This document shows positions 25,646 through 35,186 of a stretch of 64,000 nt of DNA, one piece after another. Source of the DNA: Chitinophaga parva. Lineage in GTDB: Bacteria > Bacteroidota > Bacteroidia > Chitinophagales > Chitinophagaceae. The stretch's first letter is position 1, and each line of letters starts with the position of its first letter. The translations under genes were made by a program, and so were the position numbers. The notes below the pieces were generated by a model. It made no database searches, was not told the origin of the DNA, and was given only the letters and a program-made list of their open reading frames with translations. Where the stretch lies: assembly GCF_003071345.1 (NCBI RefSeq), contig NZ_QCYK01000002.1:1364001-1428000 (forward strand), in the 5' to 3' direction.

Positions 25646-27997
25646 ATGCAAAGGCTATTGCTATTTTTCCTGGGCTTACTGCTTTGTGGCACAGCCGCAA
25701 GCGGGCAGCCTGCGCCCGCTGACGCAGGCCGGCAGGTAGTGGTAACCTTCCAGCCGCCCATGGCGGATACAGACCGCATTGCCGCTAGCCTGCGCACCGG
25801 TAGTTATTACCTTTACAAACCCGGCCGCTTCCCCGGCGACCTGGATTCCGCACTGGTTTTCTTTACCCGCGCCAGGGACCTGGCAGATACTATTAAAAAT
25901 ACATACTGGCAAAATGAAGCACAGGCCCGCCTGGGGGATTATTACTATGAAAAAGACGACCGGGAAAAAGGAAAATCTGCCTACATCCGCGTGATCGACT
26001 TTTACCGCAAAGCCGGCAATAAGGCTATGGAAAAACATTACCAGGACCGCCTCCTGGAAGTGACCGGCGGTGTACATGCAGGCATGGTGCCGGACAATAT
26101 CCAGTACTTTGAAGCCGGCGGCACCGGGCTGGCTTCCAAAGGCGGGCAACTGCAAAACATTGCCGCGCACAAGGAAATTGCATATGCCTGCATCAAAGCC
26201 GGTGAACTGGATAAAGCAGAAAAGGAATTACTGGGCATGCTGGCCGCTTATAATGCACTGCACTATGACAAACTGGTGGATACTTATGAGCTGCTGGCAG
26301 AAGTGAGTAAACTGGAAACAGACCTGCACAAGGAACTGCTTTACAAACTGGAGCTCATCAAGAATATGGAAGCCACCGGCGATACGGCCCGCGCAGATTA
26401 TTTCTATTCCAAACTGGCCCTCACTTATGCAGACCTGAACATGCATGATCAAAGCCAGACCTGGATATTCAAGGCCATGGACGTGCTGATAAGAAGGCAT
26501 CAGCTGGAAGATTATTATGGCTACGTAAGCCTGGCCGTCTGGAACTTTAACGTGATGAACAAGCCGGAAGAGGGCATTGCCTTCCTGAAGCGTACAGCGC
26601 GCGAAGTACCGCCGCTCAATGCCGCGCAGCGGGTGGACCTTTATGAAGGCTATGGCAACTGCTACGCCAATATGCAACAGTATGCAAAAGCGGAACAGTA
26701 CTACCTGGAAATGATGCGCCTGTACAAGCAGACCAGCTTTAACCAGGCCTTTTACAGCACTAATTACCAGATGACCACAGATTATATTCATTACAACCAG
26801 GTGATCGGTAATTTTTACGTGCTTACCAAACAGTATGCAAAGGCGGGCGCCTATTTTGGCAAAATACTGGGGCTGCCCAAAGGCACGGTGCGCCCCGTAA
26901 CACTGAGCAAGATCAACCGTATGCAGTTCACCGTGGACTCTGCCCGGGGGAATTACATTGCCGCCATACAGCATTTTGAAACTTCCAAAAATATAGACGA
27001 CTCCCTTTTCAATGATAACAAGAGTAAGCAGATAGAGGAGCTGGAGATCAGCTACCAGACGGAGAAGAAGGACAAGGAGTTGCAAACAAAACAGAAGAAC
27101 ATTGTGCAGCTGGTGAACAAGAACCTGTTGCAGGATGCGCGCCTGCGCGAGGCGAACCTGATCCGCAACGTGATCATTATTTCATCATTGCTGCTCATTG
27201 CGCTGCTCTATACCGGTTACCGTTTTAAGCAACGGCACAACATCCAGCTGCAGGTGCAGCAAAGAGTGATCAATAGCAAGAACCAGCGCCTGGAACAGGT
27301 GTTGGCGGAGCAGCAAAAACTCCTGGCCCAGAAAGAATGGCTGGTGCGGGAGATCCATCACCGCGTGAAGAACAACCTGCAGATCGTTATCAGCCTGCTG
27401 AATGTGCAGGCCGGGTTCCTCAACGATCCATCCGCTGTAGAAGCCATCCGCGAAAGCCGGGAACGCATGCAGGCCATTGCCATCATCCACCAGAAATTAT
27501 ACCAGCCGGATAGCAGCACCCGCATTAACCTGCGCTCTTACATCCAGGAAATGGTGATCTACCTGCGCAGCAGTTTTTCCGGTTATGAAAAGATCAGCTT
27601 CCAACTGGATGTGGAAGAGTTGAATGTGGATGTATCGCAGGCGGTGCCCCTGGGTATCATTATCAACGAGGCTATCACCAATTCGGTGAAGTACGCATTC
27701 CCCATTCACCGGAAAGGCCGCATTGTCATTAGTGTGCACCAGTTTAACGGGGATGAAGTGCTGTTGCGCATTAAAGATAACGGCCAGGGCTTCCCGGACG
27801 ATTTTGATCTGAAGGATAACAATTCCCTGGGCATCCAGCTCATGAAATTATTTGCGGAGCAACTGGAAGCTGCTTTATCCTTCCGCAGCCATGATGGCGC
27901 GGAGATCTCGCTGCGTTTTAAATCACAGCAAACCATTGACCCCGTGGAGCCGGATGCATTTGCAAACATCCAGCCCAAACAGGAAGCTGTTTCTTAA
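25646..27997 (+). CDS. TPR-containing sensor histidine kinase, HisKA_2 type
   Basis: A 783-residue protein with a signal peptide (ending GTAASGQ). About 430 residues of periplasmic TPR-like repeats follow, then one membrane helix near residue 508-527 (VIIISSLLLIALLYTGYRF), a coiled coil (INSKNQRLEQVLAEQQKLLAQ), and a kinase core. The phospho-acceptor lies in REIHHRVKNNLQIVISLLN (His near 571), the HisKA_2/HWE-like form. The ATPase domain has IIINEAITNSVKYAF (N box) and IKDNGQGFPDD with SLGIQLM (G boxes). No response regulator gene is adjacent, so it is an orphan kinase here. The stimulus is unknown. Confidence 0.93.
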   Translation: MQRLLLFFLGLLLCGTAASGQPAPADAGRQVVVTFQPPMADTDRIAASLRTGSYYLYKPGRFPGDLDSALVFFTRARDLADTIKNTYWQNEAQARLGDYYYEKDDREKGKSAYIRVIDFYRKAGNKAMEKHYQDRLLEVTGGVHAGMVPDNIQYFEAGGTGLASKGGQLQNIAAHKEIAYACIKAGELDKAEKELLGMLAAYNALHYDKLVDTYELLAEVSKLETDLHKELLYKLELIKNMEATGDTARADYFYSKLALTYADLNMHDQSQTWIFKAMDVLIRRHQLEDYYGYVSLAVWNFNVMNKPEEGIAFLKRTAREVPPLNAAQRVDLYEGYGNCYANMQQYAKAEQYYLEMMRLYKQTSFNQAFYSTNYQMTTDYIHYNQVIGNFYVLTKQYAKAGAYFGKILGLPKGTVRPVTLSKINRMQFTVDSARGNYIAAIQHFETSKNIDDSLFNDNKSKQIEELEISYQTEKKDKELQTKQKNIVQLVNKNLLQDARLREANLIRNVIIISSLLLIALLYTGYRFKQRHNIQLQVQQRVINSKNQRLEQVLAEQQKLLAQKEWLVREIHHRVKNNLQIVISLLNVQAGFLNDPSAVEAIRESRERMQAIAIIHQKLYQPDSSTRINLRSYIQEMVIYLRSSFSGYEKISFQLDVEELNVDVSQAVPLGIIINEAITNSVKYAFPIHRKGRIVISVHQFNGDEVLLRIKDNGQGFPDDFDLKDNNSLGIQLMKLFAEQLEAALSFRSHDGAEISLRFKSQQTIDPVEPDAFANIQPKQEAVS

Positions 27998-28002
27998 AGC
28001 AG

Positions 28003-28806
28003 CTACAGGCTTCCCTGTACATCATTCAGTTTCATGGCCATCCACTGTGCCGCGTCACTTTCCAGCCATGCGTTATAGTCCGTAATGGCCTGCAGGCGTG
28101 CCGCTTCGGTGATGTAACCATCCTGCACCATCTGCGGTCCTCTCAGTTCGGCTACTTTTGTCCAGAGGCCGGCTTTCGCTAAGAAACCGTCTTCTCCTTT
28201 TTTGCATACTTCATTGGCGCGTATGCAGCGGATGTTCTGCAATCCCAGGGTGAGAAAGAGTTGTGCCAGGTGATCGCCAATGGCGTTGTCCATGCCGGCA
28301 TCCGCCCGCCATTGCAGGAAAGCGGCGTAGAAATCCCGCATGCTTTGCGGGGGCGGTGCATTCCATTCAATGGCGGTATGGTTGTAATCAAGTATGGAGA
28401 TGCAGCCGCCGGGGCGCAGCAGCGATTTGAATTTTTCCAGGGCTGCTACAGGATTGCTCAGCCACTGCAGCACGCGGGCAGACACCACGAGGTCAAACGG
28501 TTGTTCCGGTGTGTAGCTGAAAAGATCAGCCTCCGCCAGTTGCAGGTTGTGAATGGCCGCATGATCTTCCCGGCCTTTGGCAATAAGATGGGCGCTGCTG
28601 TCAATGCCCACTGCTGTACCATCCGGGCCTACCGCATTGGCAATACCGGCCGTGATAGCACCGGTGCCACAGCCTACATCCAGTACCCGCATGCCATTAT
28701 GCAGCAAGGGCAGGAGGGAAGCATAGCTGTTTTCCAGGCTGCGGGCATCCAGTACGCTGGAGGTTCCTTTGGGCATTTGGGCACTTTCGGTAGCAATTGG
28801 TTTCAT
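28003..28806 (-). CDS. Class I SAM-dependent methyltransferase
   Basis: A 267-residue enzyme with a Rossmann-like methyltransferase fold: motif I VLDVGCGTGAITAG near residue 40, an acidic motif II region (AVGIDSSAHLIA), FDLVVSARVLQWL (motif IV/post-II), and LLRPGGCISILDYN (motif VI). It resembles UbiE/Methyltransf_11-type small-molecule methyltransferases. The start at 28806 is chosen over a longer frame because the upstream residues lie in the divergent promoter region. It ends 5 bases from the convergent histidine kinase gene. The substrate is unknown. Confidence 0.88.
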   Translation of the reverse strand: MKPIATESAQMPKGTSSVLDARSLENSYASLLPLLHNGMRVLDVGCGTGAITAGIANAVGPDGTAVGIDSSAHLIAKGREDHAAIHNLQLAEADLFSYTPEQPFDLVVSARVLQWLSNPVAALEKFKSLLRPGGCISILDYNHTAIEWNAPPPQSMRDFYAAFLQWRADAGMDNAIGDHLAQLFLTLGLQNIRCIRANEVCKKGEDGFLAKAGLWTKVAELRGPQMVQDGYITEAARLQAITDYNAWLESDAAQWMAMKLNDVQGSL

Positions 28807-28907
28807 GGTCAGTGTTTTGTGGAATATGAAGGAAAGTTGGGTGTTGTTCAAGATACAGTGGAATCTTCATTTTTTCCTGTAATTTGCCGCACACAATCTA
28901 CAACGTA

Positions 28908-29393
28908 ATGAGAAAATTACTATTTGTACTGGCAGCTGCCGGTATCACTGCATTTACCGCCCAATCCTGTAAAACCATGCAAAAGCCCGCCAATACTGAC
29001 GATGCAGACCTCATCACTGAAATGACCCTGCCTTCCACCGTGAAAGCCGGAGACCCGATCATGGTCACCTTCACCGTAAAAAATCCCGGGAGCAAGGACC
29101 GGCAATTCCTGAAATGGCAAACGCCCTTTGAAGGATTCCTGAATGATTTCCTGGATATCCGCAATCCTGCAGGGGAACTGCTGGAATACCACGGCCCCAT
29201 GGTAAAGCGCATGATGCCCCCGCCGGCGGAATCTTTCATCACGGTGGGCGCCGGCCAGCAACAAACAGGCAGTACAGACATTACCAAAGTATACCACATT
29301 AAACTACCGGGCACTTACACGGTGGAGTACACCGGTACCAGCATGAGTGGCCTGAAAAAGGTGAACAAAGCTGCATTCACGGTAGTGCAATAG
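28908..29393 (+). CDS. Small lipoprotein resembling a metalloendopeptidase propeptide-like domain
   Basis: A 161-residue lipoprotein with Cys at residue 21 (FTAQSC). The mature part is one Ig-like beta domain: STVKAGDPIMVTFTVKN, then LKWQTPFEG, EYHGPMVKRMMPPP, SFITVGAGQQ and GTYTVEYTG. The order of these pieces recalls the N-terminal domain of peptidyl-Lys metalloendopeptidases, where it precedes the protease. Here no protease domain is attached, so it may be a stand-alone inhibitor-like or binding domain (inference from remembered family pattern). It is divergent from the methyltransferase. Confidence 0.75.
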   Translation: MRKLLFVLAAAGITAFTAQSCKTMQKPANTDDADLITEMTLPSTVKAGDPIMVTFTVKNPGSKDRQFLKWQTPFEGFLNDFLDIRNPAGELLEYHGPMVKRMMPPPAESFITVGAGQQQTGSTDITKVYHIKLPGTYTVEYTGTSMSGLKKVNKAAFTVVQ

Positions 29394-29420
29394 CACAATA
29401 AACGCCTGCAAAATTTTAAA

Positions 29421-29467
29421 GCCTTCCGCTGGAACACATACGTTTTCAGTGGCAGGCTTCTTTATTT
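29421..29467 (+). terminator. Probable terminator after the lipoprotein gene
   Basis: GCCTTCCGCTG (29421-29431) pairs with CAGTGGCAGGC (29447-29457), 9 of 11 positions, followed by TTCTTTATTT. Confidence 0.55.
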
Positions 29468-29556
29468 GGGGGAATTGAATTTGTGGGTTGCCTCAGGCAT
29501 TGGAAATTGTTTTTTAGAAATTGTTCTACCTTGGCTTTCCGGAAACCATTGCATTT

Positions 29557-31887
29557 ATGAAGCATTTACTAAGCGCAGGCCTGCTGGCCCTTGGCCTTAG
29601 CACCCAGGTGCAGGCCCAGTCCCTTTTACAGTACGCACATCCTGAAATAGGCACGGCACACAGCCGCTGGTTCTTCTACACGCCCGCTGCCGTACCAGGC
29701 GGCATGGCCAAGCTGGCCCCGTCTACCAACGGCCACTATGGGAATCCTTCCGGCTGGGAAGCCGTGGGCTACGATGCCCGCCATAATTCCATTGAAGGCT
29801 TCGTGCATTTTCACGAATGGCAGTTGGGTGGTGTAAGCTTTATGCCCACCACCGGCGCGCTGCGGGTACAGCCCGGCGACCTGGAAGGCCCTAAAAACGG
29901 CTACCGCTCCCACTTTGACCGGAAAAATCAGGTGTCACAGGCTGGTTATTATAAAGTGCTGCTGGACGATTATAACATCACCGCGGAACTTACCGCCACC
30001 ACCCGCGTGGCCTTTCACCGTTATACCTTCCCGGAAAACAAGCAGTCCCACATCATCCTCGACATAGGCAATGTGCAGGGCGAAAGCGGGCCCATACTGG
30101 ACGCCTCCGTGCGCATGACGGATGCCACCCACTTTGAAGGATTTGTACTCACCGCGCCCAAGTATACGAAGCACGACGATCCCGGCGGCAAGGTGTCTAT
30201 GTACATTTACGGGGAACTGAGCAAACGCCCGGATAGCGTAGGGGCGTTTACGTTAGCCGGGGTACAGGCAGGCCGGCAGGAAGCCAAAGGCGTTGGGGCG
30301 GGGCTTTACCTGAACTACACCACCAAAGACCAGGAAGCCGTGGAGATCAAGGTGGGCTTGTCTTATACCTCCATTGACAATGCAAAGCTGAACCTTCAAA
30401 CGGAAGCTGCGGATCTCAACTTTGACCAGGCCAAGGCGCTGGCGCAGCAAACCTGGGAAACCGCATTTGAAAAGATCCGCGTAGCAGGTGATGAGGATAG
30501 CAAAATAAAATTTTATACCTCCCTGTTTCACGTACTGCTGGGCCGCGGCACAGCCAGTGATGTGAATGGTGCTTACCCCAAGCACATGGCCACCGCAGGC
30601 CAGCTGCCGGCGCATGCCAACTTCCAGTTCATCAACACCGATGCCATCTGGGGCGGTTACTGGAATCTTACGCAGTTATGGTCACTGGCATACCGCCAGC
30701 CGTATATCAATTTTGTACAGACGCAGTTGCAACTGTCTAAGGACAGGGGCTGGTTTGGCGATGGGATTGTGAACAGTGAATATGTATCCGGGGTAGGGAC
30801 CAACTTTGTAGGACTGGTGGTGGCGGCGGCATACCAGGCGGGCATCCGGGACTACGATACGGCTTATGCCTATGCTGCTGCAAAGAAAAATGAATTGGGT
30901 TGGGAAAACAGGCCTACCGGTTCCGGCAAAACAGATACGCGTGCCTTCCTGAAATATGGCTATTCCCCTTACAAGGAAAGTGATCCTGCGGATAGCACGG
31001 GAGCACATTTCTCCGCCTCCCACACCCTGGAATACGCGTTCAGCGCATTTGCCGTAGCACAAATGGCAAAGGCCATGGGACATACAGCGGATTACAAGAC
31101 GCTGATCAAATATTCCAATGGCTGGCGTTATCTTTTCAATCCGGCCAATCACCTCATACAGCCCAAACTGGCGGAGGGCACTTTCCTGGGCAATTTTGAT
31201 CCCTATGCATCCTGGCGTGGTTACCAGGAGGGCAATGCCATGCAGTACACTTACTTTGTGCCGCAAAATCCTGCTGCGTTGATAGCTGCCATGGGCAAGG
31301 ATTCCTTTAATATTAAGCTGGACAAGATCTTTGAATCCGCGGAGCAGAGCAGCTTTGGCGGCGGTAAGGAGATCGATGCATTTGCCGGTATCAAATCCAT
31401 TTATAATCATGGGAATGAGCCTGCGTTGCATATCAGCTGGTTGTTCAATTTCTCCGGCCGTCCCTGGCTCACACAGAAATGGACGAGGCTGATCTGTGAT
31501 GAGTTTTACGGCACAGCGCCCATTCATGGTTATGGCTATGGTCAGGATGAAGACCAGGGCCAGCTGGGCGCCTGGTATGTACTGGCATCACTGGGCATTT
31601 TTGATGTGAAAGGCTTTACAGACCTGCGCCCCATCGTGGAGCTGGGCAGCCCCCGTTTTGATAAGGCCACCATCCAGTTACAGAACGGCCGCACGCTGGT
31701 GATCAGCGCGCCCCATCACACGGATAAAGATTACTACATACAATCCGCCACGCTCAATGGAAAGCCCCTGGCCAATTGCTGGCTGTACCGGGATGTACTG
31801 ATGAAAGGCGGGGAACTGAAGCTGGTGATGGGCAGCAAACCCAATACCCGCTGGGGCATAAAAGTACCGCCACCTTCCGTGCAATAA
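29557..31887 (+). CDS. GH92 alpha-mannosidase
   Basis: A 776-residue secreted glycoside hydrolase with a signal peptide ending TQVQAQ. GH92 features include GTAHSRWFFYTPAAVPGGMAKLAP near the start, DAIWGGYWNLTQLWSL in the (alpha/alpha)6 barrel, HGNEPALHISWLFNFSG, and the catalytic segment GYGQDEDQGQLGAWYVLASLG near residue 663, whose acidic residues correspond to the GH92 acid and base. The family cleaves alpha-mannosides, usually alpha-1,2, with calcium. A loose promoter (TTG at 29507, TACCTTGG at 29527-29534) lies upstream. It stands alone, not inside a SusCD locus. ATG 29557 is the start that gives a signal peptide. Confidence 0.93.
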   Translation: MKHLLSAGLLALGLSTQVQAQSLLQYAHPEIGTAHSRWFFYTPAAVPGGMAKLAPSTNGHYGNPSGWEAVGYDARHNSIEGFVHFHEWQLGGVSFMPTTGALRVQPGDLEGPKNGYRSHFDRKNQVSQAGYYKVLLDDYNITAELTATTRVAFHRYTFPENKQSHIILDIGNVQGESGPILDASVRMTDATHFEGFVLTAPKYTKHDDPGGKVSMYIYGELSKRPDSVGAFTLAGVQAGRQEAKGVGAGLYLNYTTKDQEAVEIKVGLSYTSIDNAKLNLQTEAADLNFDQAKALAQQTWETAFEKIRVAGDEDSKIKFYTSLFHVLLGRGTASDVNGAYPKHMATAGQLPAHANFQFINTDAIWGGYWNLTQLWSLAYRQPYINFVQTQLQLSKDRGWFGDGIVNSEYVSGVGTNFVGLVVAAAYQAGIRDYDTAYAYAAAKKNELGWENRPTGSGKTDTRAFLKYGYSPYKESDPADSTGAHFSASHTLEYAFSAFAVAQMAKAMGHTADYKTLIKYSNGWRYLFNPANHLIQPKLAEGTFLGNFDPYASWRGYQEGNAMQYTYFVPQNPAALIAAMGKDSFNIKLDKIFESAEQSSFGGGKEIDAFAGIKSIYNHGNEPALHISWLFNFSGRPWLTQKWTRLICDEFYGTAPIHGYGYGQDEDQGQLGAWYVLASLGIFDVKGFTDLRPIVELGSPRFDKATIQLQNGRTLVISAPHHTDKDYYIQSATLNGKPLANCWLYRDVLMKGGELKLVMGSKPNTRWGIKVPPPSVQ

Positions 31888-31915
31888 GAACGGGATTAAC
31901 GTAATTATAACATAG

Positions 31916-31954
31916 AAAAGCCTTACCTGCAAACGCTTGCTGGTAGGGCTTTTT
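31916..31954 (+). terminator. Rho-independent terminator of the GH92 gene
   Basis: AAAAGCCTTACC (31916-31927) pairs with GGTAGGGCTTTT (31942-31953) with one G-U pair. An inner GCAA/TTGC stem (31929-31932, 31937-31940) closes a 4-base loop. Confidence 0.88.
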
Positions 31955-32007
31955 GTTAGATGCATCTAACCTGGGGCGCTTTACTTTTATAATTTCATAC
32001 AGACAAA

Positions 32008-32038
32008 TTTATCTTTCAAAACAGATGGTTTATTTTTG
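32008..32038 (+). promoter_or_regulatory. Promoter of the cation transporter gene
   Basis: TTTA (32008-32011, three of four to TTTG), 19 bases, then TATTTTTG (32031-32038), a full TAnnTTTG match at the expected spacing. Transcription would begin near 32045, which rules out a longer coding start at 32036 and supports ATG 32063. Confidence 0.55.
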
Positions 32039-32062
32039 CGCCTTCTAAACCACTACCTGCTT

Positions 32063-32944
32063 ATGCAAACTGCCAGTCTTCATCCTTCCGAAAGAGCGAT
32101 GCGCACTACTTTGTTGGGTATTGCGATCAGTATTGTGCTGATTTTTGTAAAGCTGGCGGCCGGCTATTTCGGGCATTCCTACGCGCTGGTGGCGGATGCA
32201 TCTGAAACCGCCTCGGACGTGCTGAGTTCCGGCCTGCTTTGGATAGGCCTGCGCATTGCCATGAAACCTGCGGATGAGCAACATCCCTACGGGCATGGCA
32301 AGGCAGAGCCCCTGGCGGCCATTCTCATTTCATTATTCCTGCTGGGCGCGGCGGTATGGATAAGCTGGCACGCCATTGAATTTATCCGTACGCCCCACCA
32401 GCTGCCCAGGCGCTTTACCTTATTGGTACTGGGCGCGGTGATCCTCATTAAAGAAGGGATGTTCCGTTACGTGCTGAAAGTAGGGAAGGAGATCAACAGC
32501 CAGGCGGTAAAATCAGATGCTTACCACCACCGTAGTGATGCTATTACGTCCATTGCGGCATTCGTTGGCGTGGGCATTGCTTTATTGCTGGGCAAGGGTT
32601 ATGAGGCGGCTGATGACTGGGCGGCCCTCATTGCCAGCGGCATCATTGCCTACAATGCCATTTCCCTGCTGGGCCCCGCGCTTAATGAAGTGATGGACGC
32701 CACACCTGGCGCGGCTATTGTGAACAAAGTAAGGGCGCTGTCCGGTGAAAACCCGGATGTGCTGCTGGTGGAAAAATGCTATGTGCGCAAAATGGGCTTC
32801 GATTATTTTGTAGACATCCACATCCAGGTGTTGGATACACTGAGTGTACGGCGCGGGCACGAGATCGCGCACGCAGTGAAAGACACGCTCCTGCAAAGTG
32901 ACCTGAATATCAAAGATGTGCTGGTGCATGTAGAGCCGGCATAA
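32063..32944 (+). CDS. Cation diffusion facilitator (CDF) metal efflux transporter
   Basis: A 293-residue inner-membrane protein with six membrane helices. Metal-site motifs of the CDF family are present: HSYALVADASETASDVL in TM2 (Asp residues), EQHPYGHGKAEPLA in the loop, and AYHHRSDAITSIAAFVG in TM5. A cytoplasmic C-terminal domain (about 205-293) ends ADASE-type pattern in VEKCYVRKMGFDYFVDIHIQVL and IKDVLVHVEP. It exports a divalent metal such as Zn, Co, Fe or Mn in exchange for protons; which metal is not clear from sequence. It is convergent with the permease pseudogene. Confidence 0.93.
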   Translation: MQTASLHPSERAMRTTLLGIAISIVLIFVKLAAGYFGHSYALVADASETASDVLSSGLLWIGLRIAMKPADEQHPYGHGKAEPLAAILISLFLLGAAVWISWHAIEFIRTPHQLPRRFTLLVLGAVILIKEGMFRYVLKVGKEINSQAVKSDAYHHRSDAITSIAAFVGVGIALLLGKGYEAADDWAALIASGIIAYNAISLLGPALNEVMDATPGAAIVNKVRALSGENPDVLLVEKCYVRKMGFDYFVDIHIQVLDTLSVRRGHEIAHAVKDTLLQSDLNIKDVLVHVEPA

Positions 32945-32964
32945 TGTTGCTGCATATACGTTGT

Positions 32965-32988
32965 AAGCCATCCCGATTGGGATGGCTT
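32965..32988. terminator. Bidirectional terminator between CDF and permease genes
   Basis: AAGCCATCCC (32965-32974) and GGGATGGCTT (32979-32988) form a perfect 10-bp stem with a GATT loop, followed by Ts on the plus strand. On the minus strand it lies directly after the TAA at 32993-32991, which marks the ancestral end of the permease gene. Confidence 0.9.
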
Positions 32989-32990
32989 TT

Positions 32991-34269
32991 TTATTCTGCT
33001 TTGAGGCTGTTCACCGGGTTGGCCATGCCCGCGGAAAGCAGTTGCCGGCTTATAGTGGCTCATTATAATGGCGGGATAACTACCACCCGCACTGATGATG
33101 AAGACCAGCAAGCCTGCGATGGAAGCCGCCAGGAGCGGGTCTTTGAAAACGTTAAGGGAAATGGGTACCTGCACCCAGTTGTTCATCAGCGGGCGTGCGG
33201 CAAAGGTCCATGCGAGTGCCAGCAGCATGGCCAGGAGGGCAACGCAGGTGGTTTCCAGCATGAATTGCCAGAAGATGCTGCGGGGCGCACTGCCCAGTAC
33301 CTTGCGGGTGCCGATCTCCCGGGCTCTCCGGGCGCTTTGGGCAGTGGCCAGGTTAATGAAATTAAAACAGGCGATCACCACCAGGAAAATGCCCACAAAT
33401 GCCAGCGTGGTAAGCAGGGAGTGTTGCATAGTGCCGCTAAAAAAGGGATTGAAGTGGACGTCACTTAAAGGCTGTAAAGTGAACTGGTATACGTTTGCAA
33501 TATCATTCGGGAAGTGCTGGTTACGGAGGCGGATCATGGCTTTGTTGATGTCATTGACATCCACGCCTTCCCGTAGTTGCACAAACGTTTGGGTGTTGCT
33601 CTTGATGTAGTTCCAGTCCTGCAGCATTGCTGCTGCCTCCGTGCTGAAACCCCGGAAAGATGCATCAGACAATAACAGGTTGGCGCCAAGGTCCGTATGG
33701 CCCGGAAGATCGGCCATTACGCCGCTGATCGTTACTTCGTATTTGCTATCCAGTTGCAGCGCTTTACCAATTACATTGTCACTGCCAAAATATTTACGTG
33801 CCAGCGATGCCGTGATCACTGCGCTGCCAGGGGCTGTGGAGTAACTGCCTTGTAAGAAATGATAAGTAAACAGGTGGAACCATGCATCGCCTACAAATGC
33901 TACGTTGTTATGTTCCTTGAAGTAGGTGGTCTGCGCGGTGCCCGGTACACCCACCGTGGCCGCGGGTAGCTGCGTAAGCACGGCTTGTGCGGCAATGCCG
34001 CTTTGCTGCTGTTGCAAGGTAGGGCCCATGGCCAGCGGGCTGCCTTGTTCATGCACGGTGCTGCCATCATCCAGGTGCAGTTCCGTGACTACACGGTACA
34101 ACTGTGACGGGTGGGGATGGTATTGATCAAAACTGAGGTGAAAACGGATGAACTGCAGTAATACCAGGCCTCCGGCCATGCCGAGGGAAAGGCCAAGCAC
34201 GTTGAGAAGCGTATAAAAGCGGTGCTTCCATAAATTGCGGAGCGCTATTTTCAGGTAACTGTGGAACAT
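32991..34269 (-). pseudogene. Internally deleted, frameshifted FtsX/MacB-type ABC permease
   Basis: The N-terminal 406 residues are a normal start of a Bacteroidota ABC permease: first helix after MFHSYLKIALRNLWKHRFYTLL, a MacB-like periplasmic core, then the first FtsX domain (FFLVVIACFNFINLATAQSARRAREIGTRKVLGS type pattern) ending in SYPAIIMSHYK. In another frame the next codons read SRQLLSAGMANPVNSLKAE and a TAA at 32991-32993, exactly the C-terminal end of the second FtsX domain in this family. So about half the gene (second core and second FtsX domain) is lost, with the join near 33047-33052 and a change of frame. The undisturbed frame would run on antisense into the CDF gene to 32803. 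The product is very likely nonfunctional. Confidence 0.82.
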
Positions 34270-34405
34270 GCAGCAGGCGGTTTACAGGCTGCTGCACAAG
34301 AATCCGGCCTGACAGGAGGGCCTTGAAAGCCAGTAAATTAGCAGGTCCTGTACCCCGCGGTTGTCCGCTTTTGATACGCGCCCCGTCCATTTGGGGACGG
34401 CCCCC

Positions 34406-35068
34406 TTATTTTTCAAATACAACGGAATCTGCCTTCGCGCCCAGTTCCTCCAGGGTTTTAGACAGGTCTGCCACCATCTGGTCCGGTCCGCAAATGTAAA
34501 AGGGCTTGGAGAAATCTTTGATATTCGCCTGCAGGAAAGCCTTGTCTATGCGACCCTTGTGATAGGGAGAATCTTCCCGGCTGATGAGGTAATGTACCTG
34601 CCGGCCCAGCATCTGGTCCAGCTCTTCCTTGAGGATAATATCCTGCATGGTCTGGTTGGCGAAGAACAGTTGGTTACCCGCGATCTTATTGTCTTTATGC
34701 AGCTGGCGCAAAATGGCCAGGAAAGGGGTAATGCCCGCGCCGCCGGCCAGGAAATAGCCTTCTCCTTTATAACTGATAGCGCCCCATACATCGCGGATGA
34801 TCAGTTCATCACCCACTTGCAAGGTGCTCAGCGTATGGGTTACGCCGTCGTGGTCGTGGTAAGATTTAATGGTGAACTCCAGGAAGTCATCGTCATTCAG
34901 GCAGGTGAATGTAAAAGGGCGCAGCTCGTTTTTCCAGCGGGGTTGGTTGATGGATACGTCCGTGGCCTGCCCGGGTTCAAAATGATAGCCTGCCGGTTTG
35001 CTAAAGCGGTATCTCCGCACATTGTGGGTCACAAGTTGCAGGGAGATGATCTTTACGATGTGTTCCAT
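34406..35068 (-). CDS. FAD/NAD-binding oxidoreductase, ferredoxin reductase-like
   Basis: A 220-residue flavin reductase domain protein. A beta-barrel FAD domain carries ELRPFTFTCLND (the RxYS/T-type flavin motif in altered form) and the nucleotide domain carries YFLAGGAGITPFLAILRQL, then LFFANQTMQDIILKEEL and FYICGPDQMVADL, all standard for the FNR superfamily. No 2Fe-2S Cys cluster is present, so it transfers electrons between NAD(P)H and a separate partner such as a flavin, ferredoxin or haem protein. ATG 35068 gives the expected first strand MEHIVKIISLQLVTHNVRRY. Partner not in the window. Confidence 0.88.
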   Translation of the reverse strand: MEHIVKIISLQLVTHNVRRYRFSKPAGYHFEPGQATDVSINQPRWKNELRPFTFTCLNDDDFLEFTIKSYHDHDGVTHTLSTLQVGDELIIRDVWGAISYKGEGYFLAGGAGITPFLAILRQLHKDNKIAGNQLFFANQTMQDIILKEELDQMLGRQVHYLISREDSPYHKGRIDKAFLQANIKDFSKPFYICGPDQMVADLSKTLEELGAKADSVVFEK

Positions 35069-35186
35069 AAGTGTCGCGTTTTTAAGTACGCCGGTTTGCA
35101 CACCGGCACTACACAATGTACGCAATTTTCAGGCCTCACCGTGGCGGGCTGATGGAATCTGCAAGGTTTCAACCGCTTGGTAGTGA

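Noticed and set aside
32803..32990. In-frame extension of the permease into the CDF gene antisense
   Set aside because: The extension residues do not fit the family, pass through a terminator and overlap the CDF gene; the true old C-terminus is in another frame.
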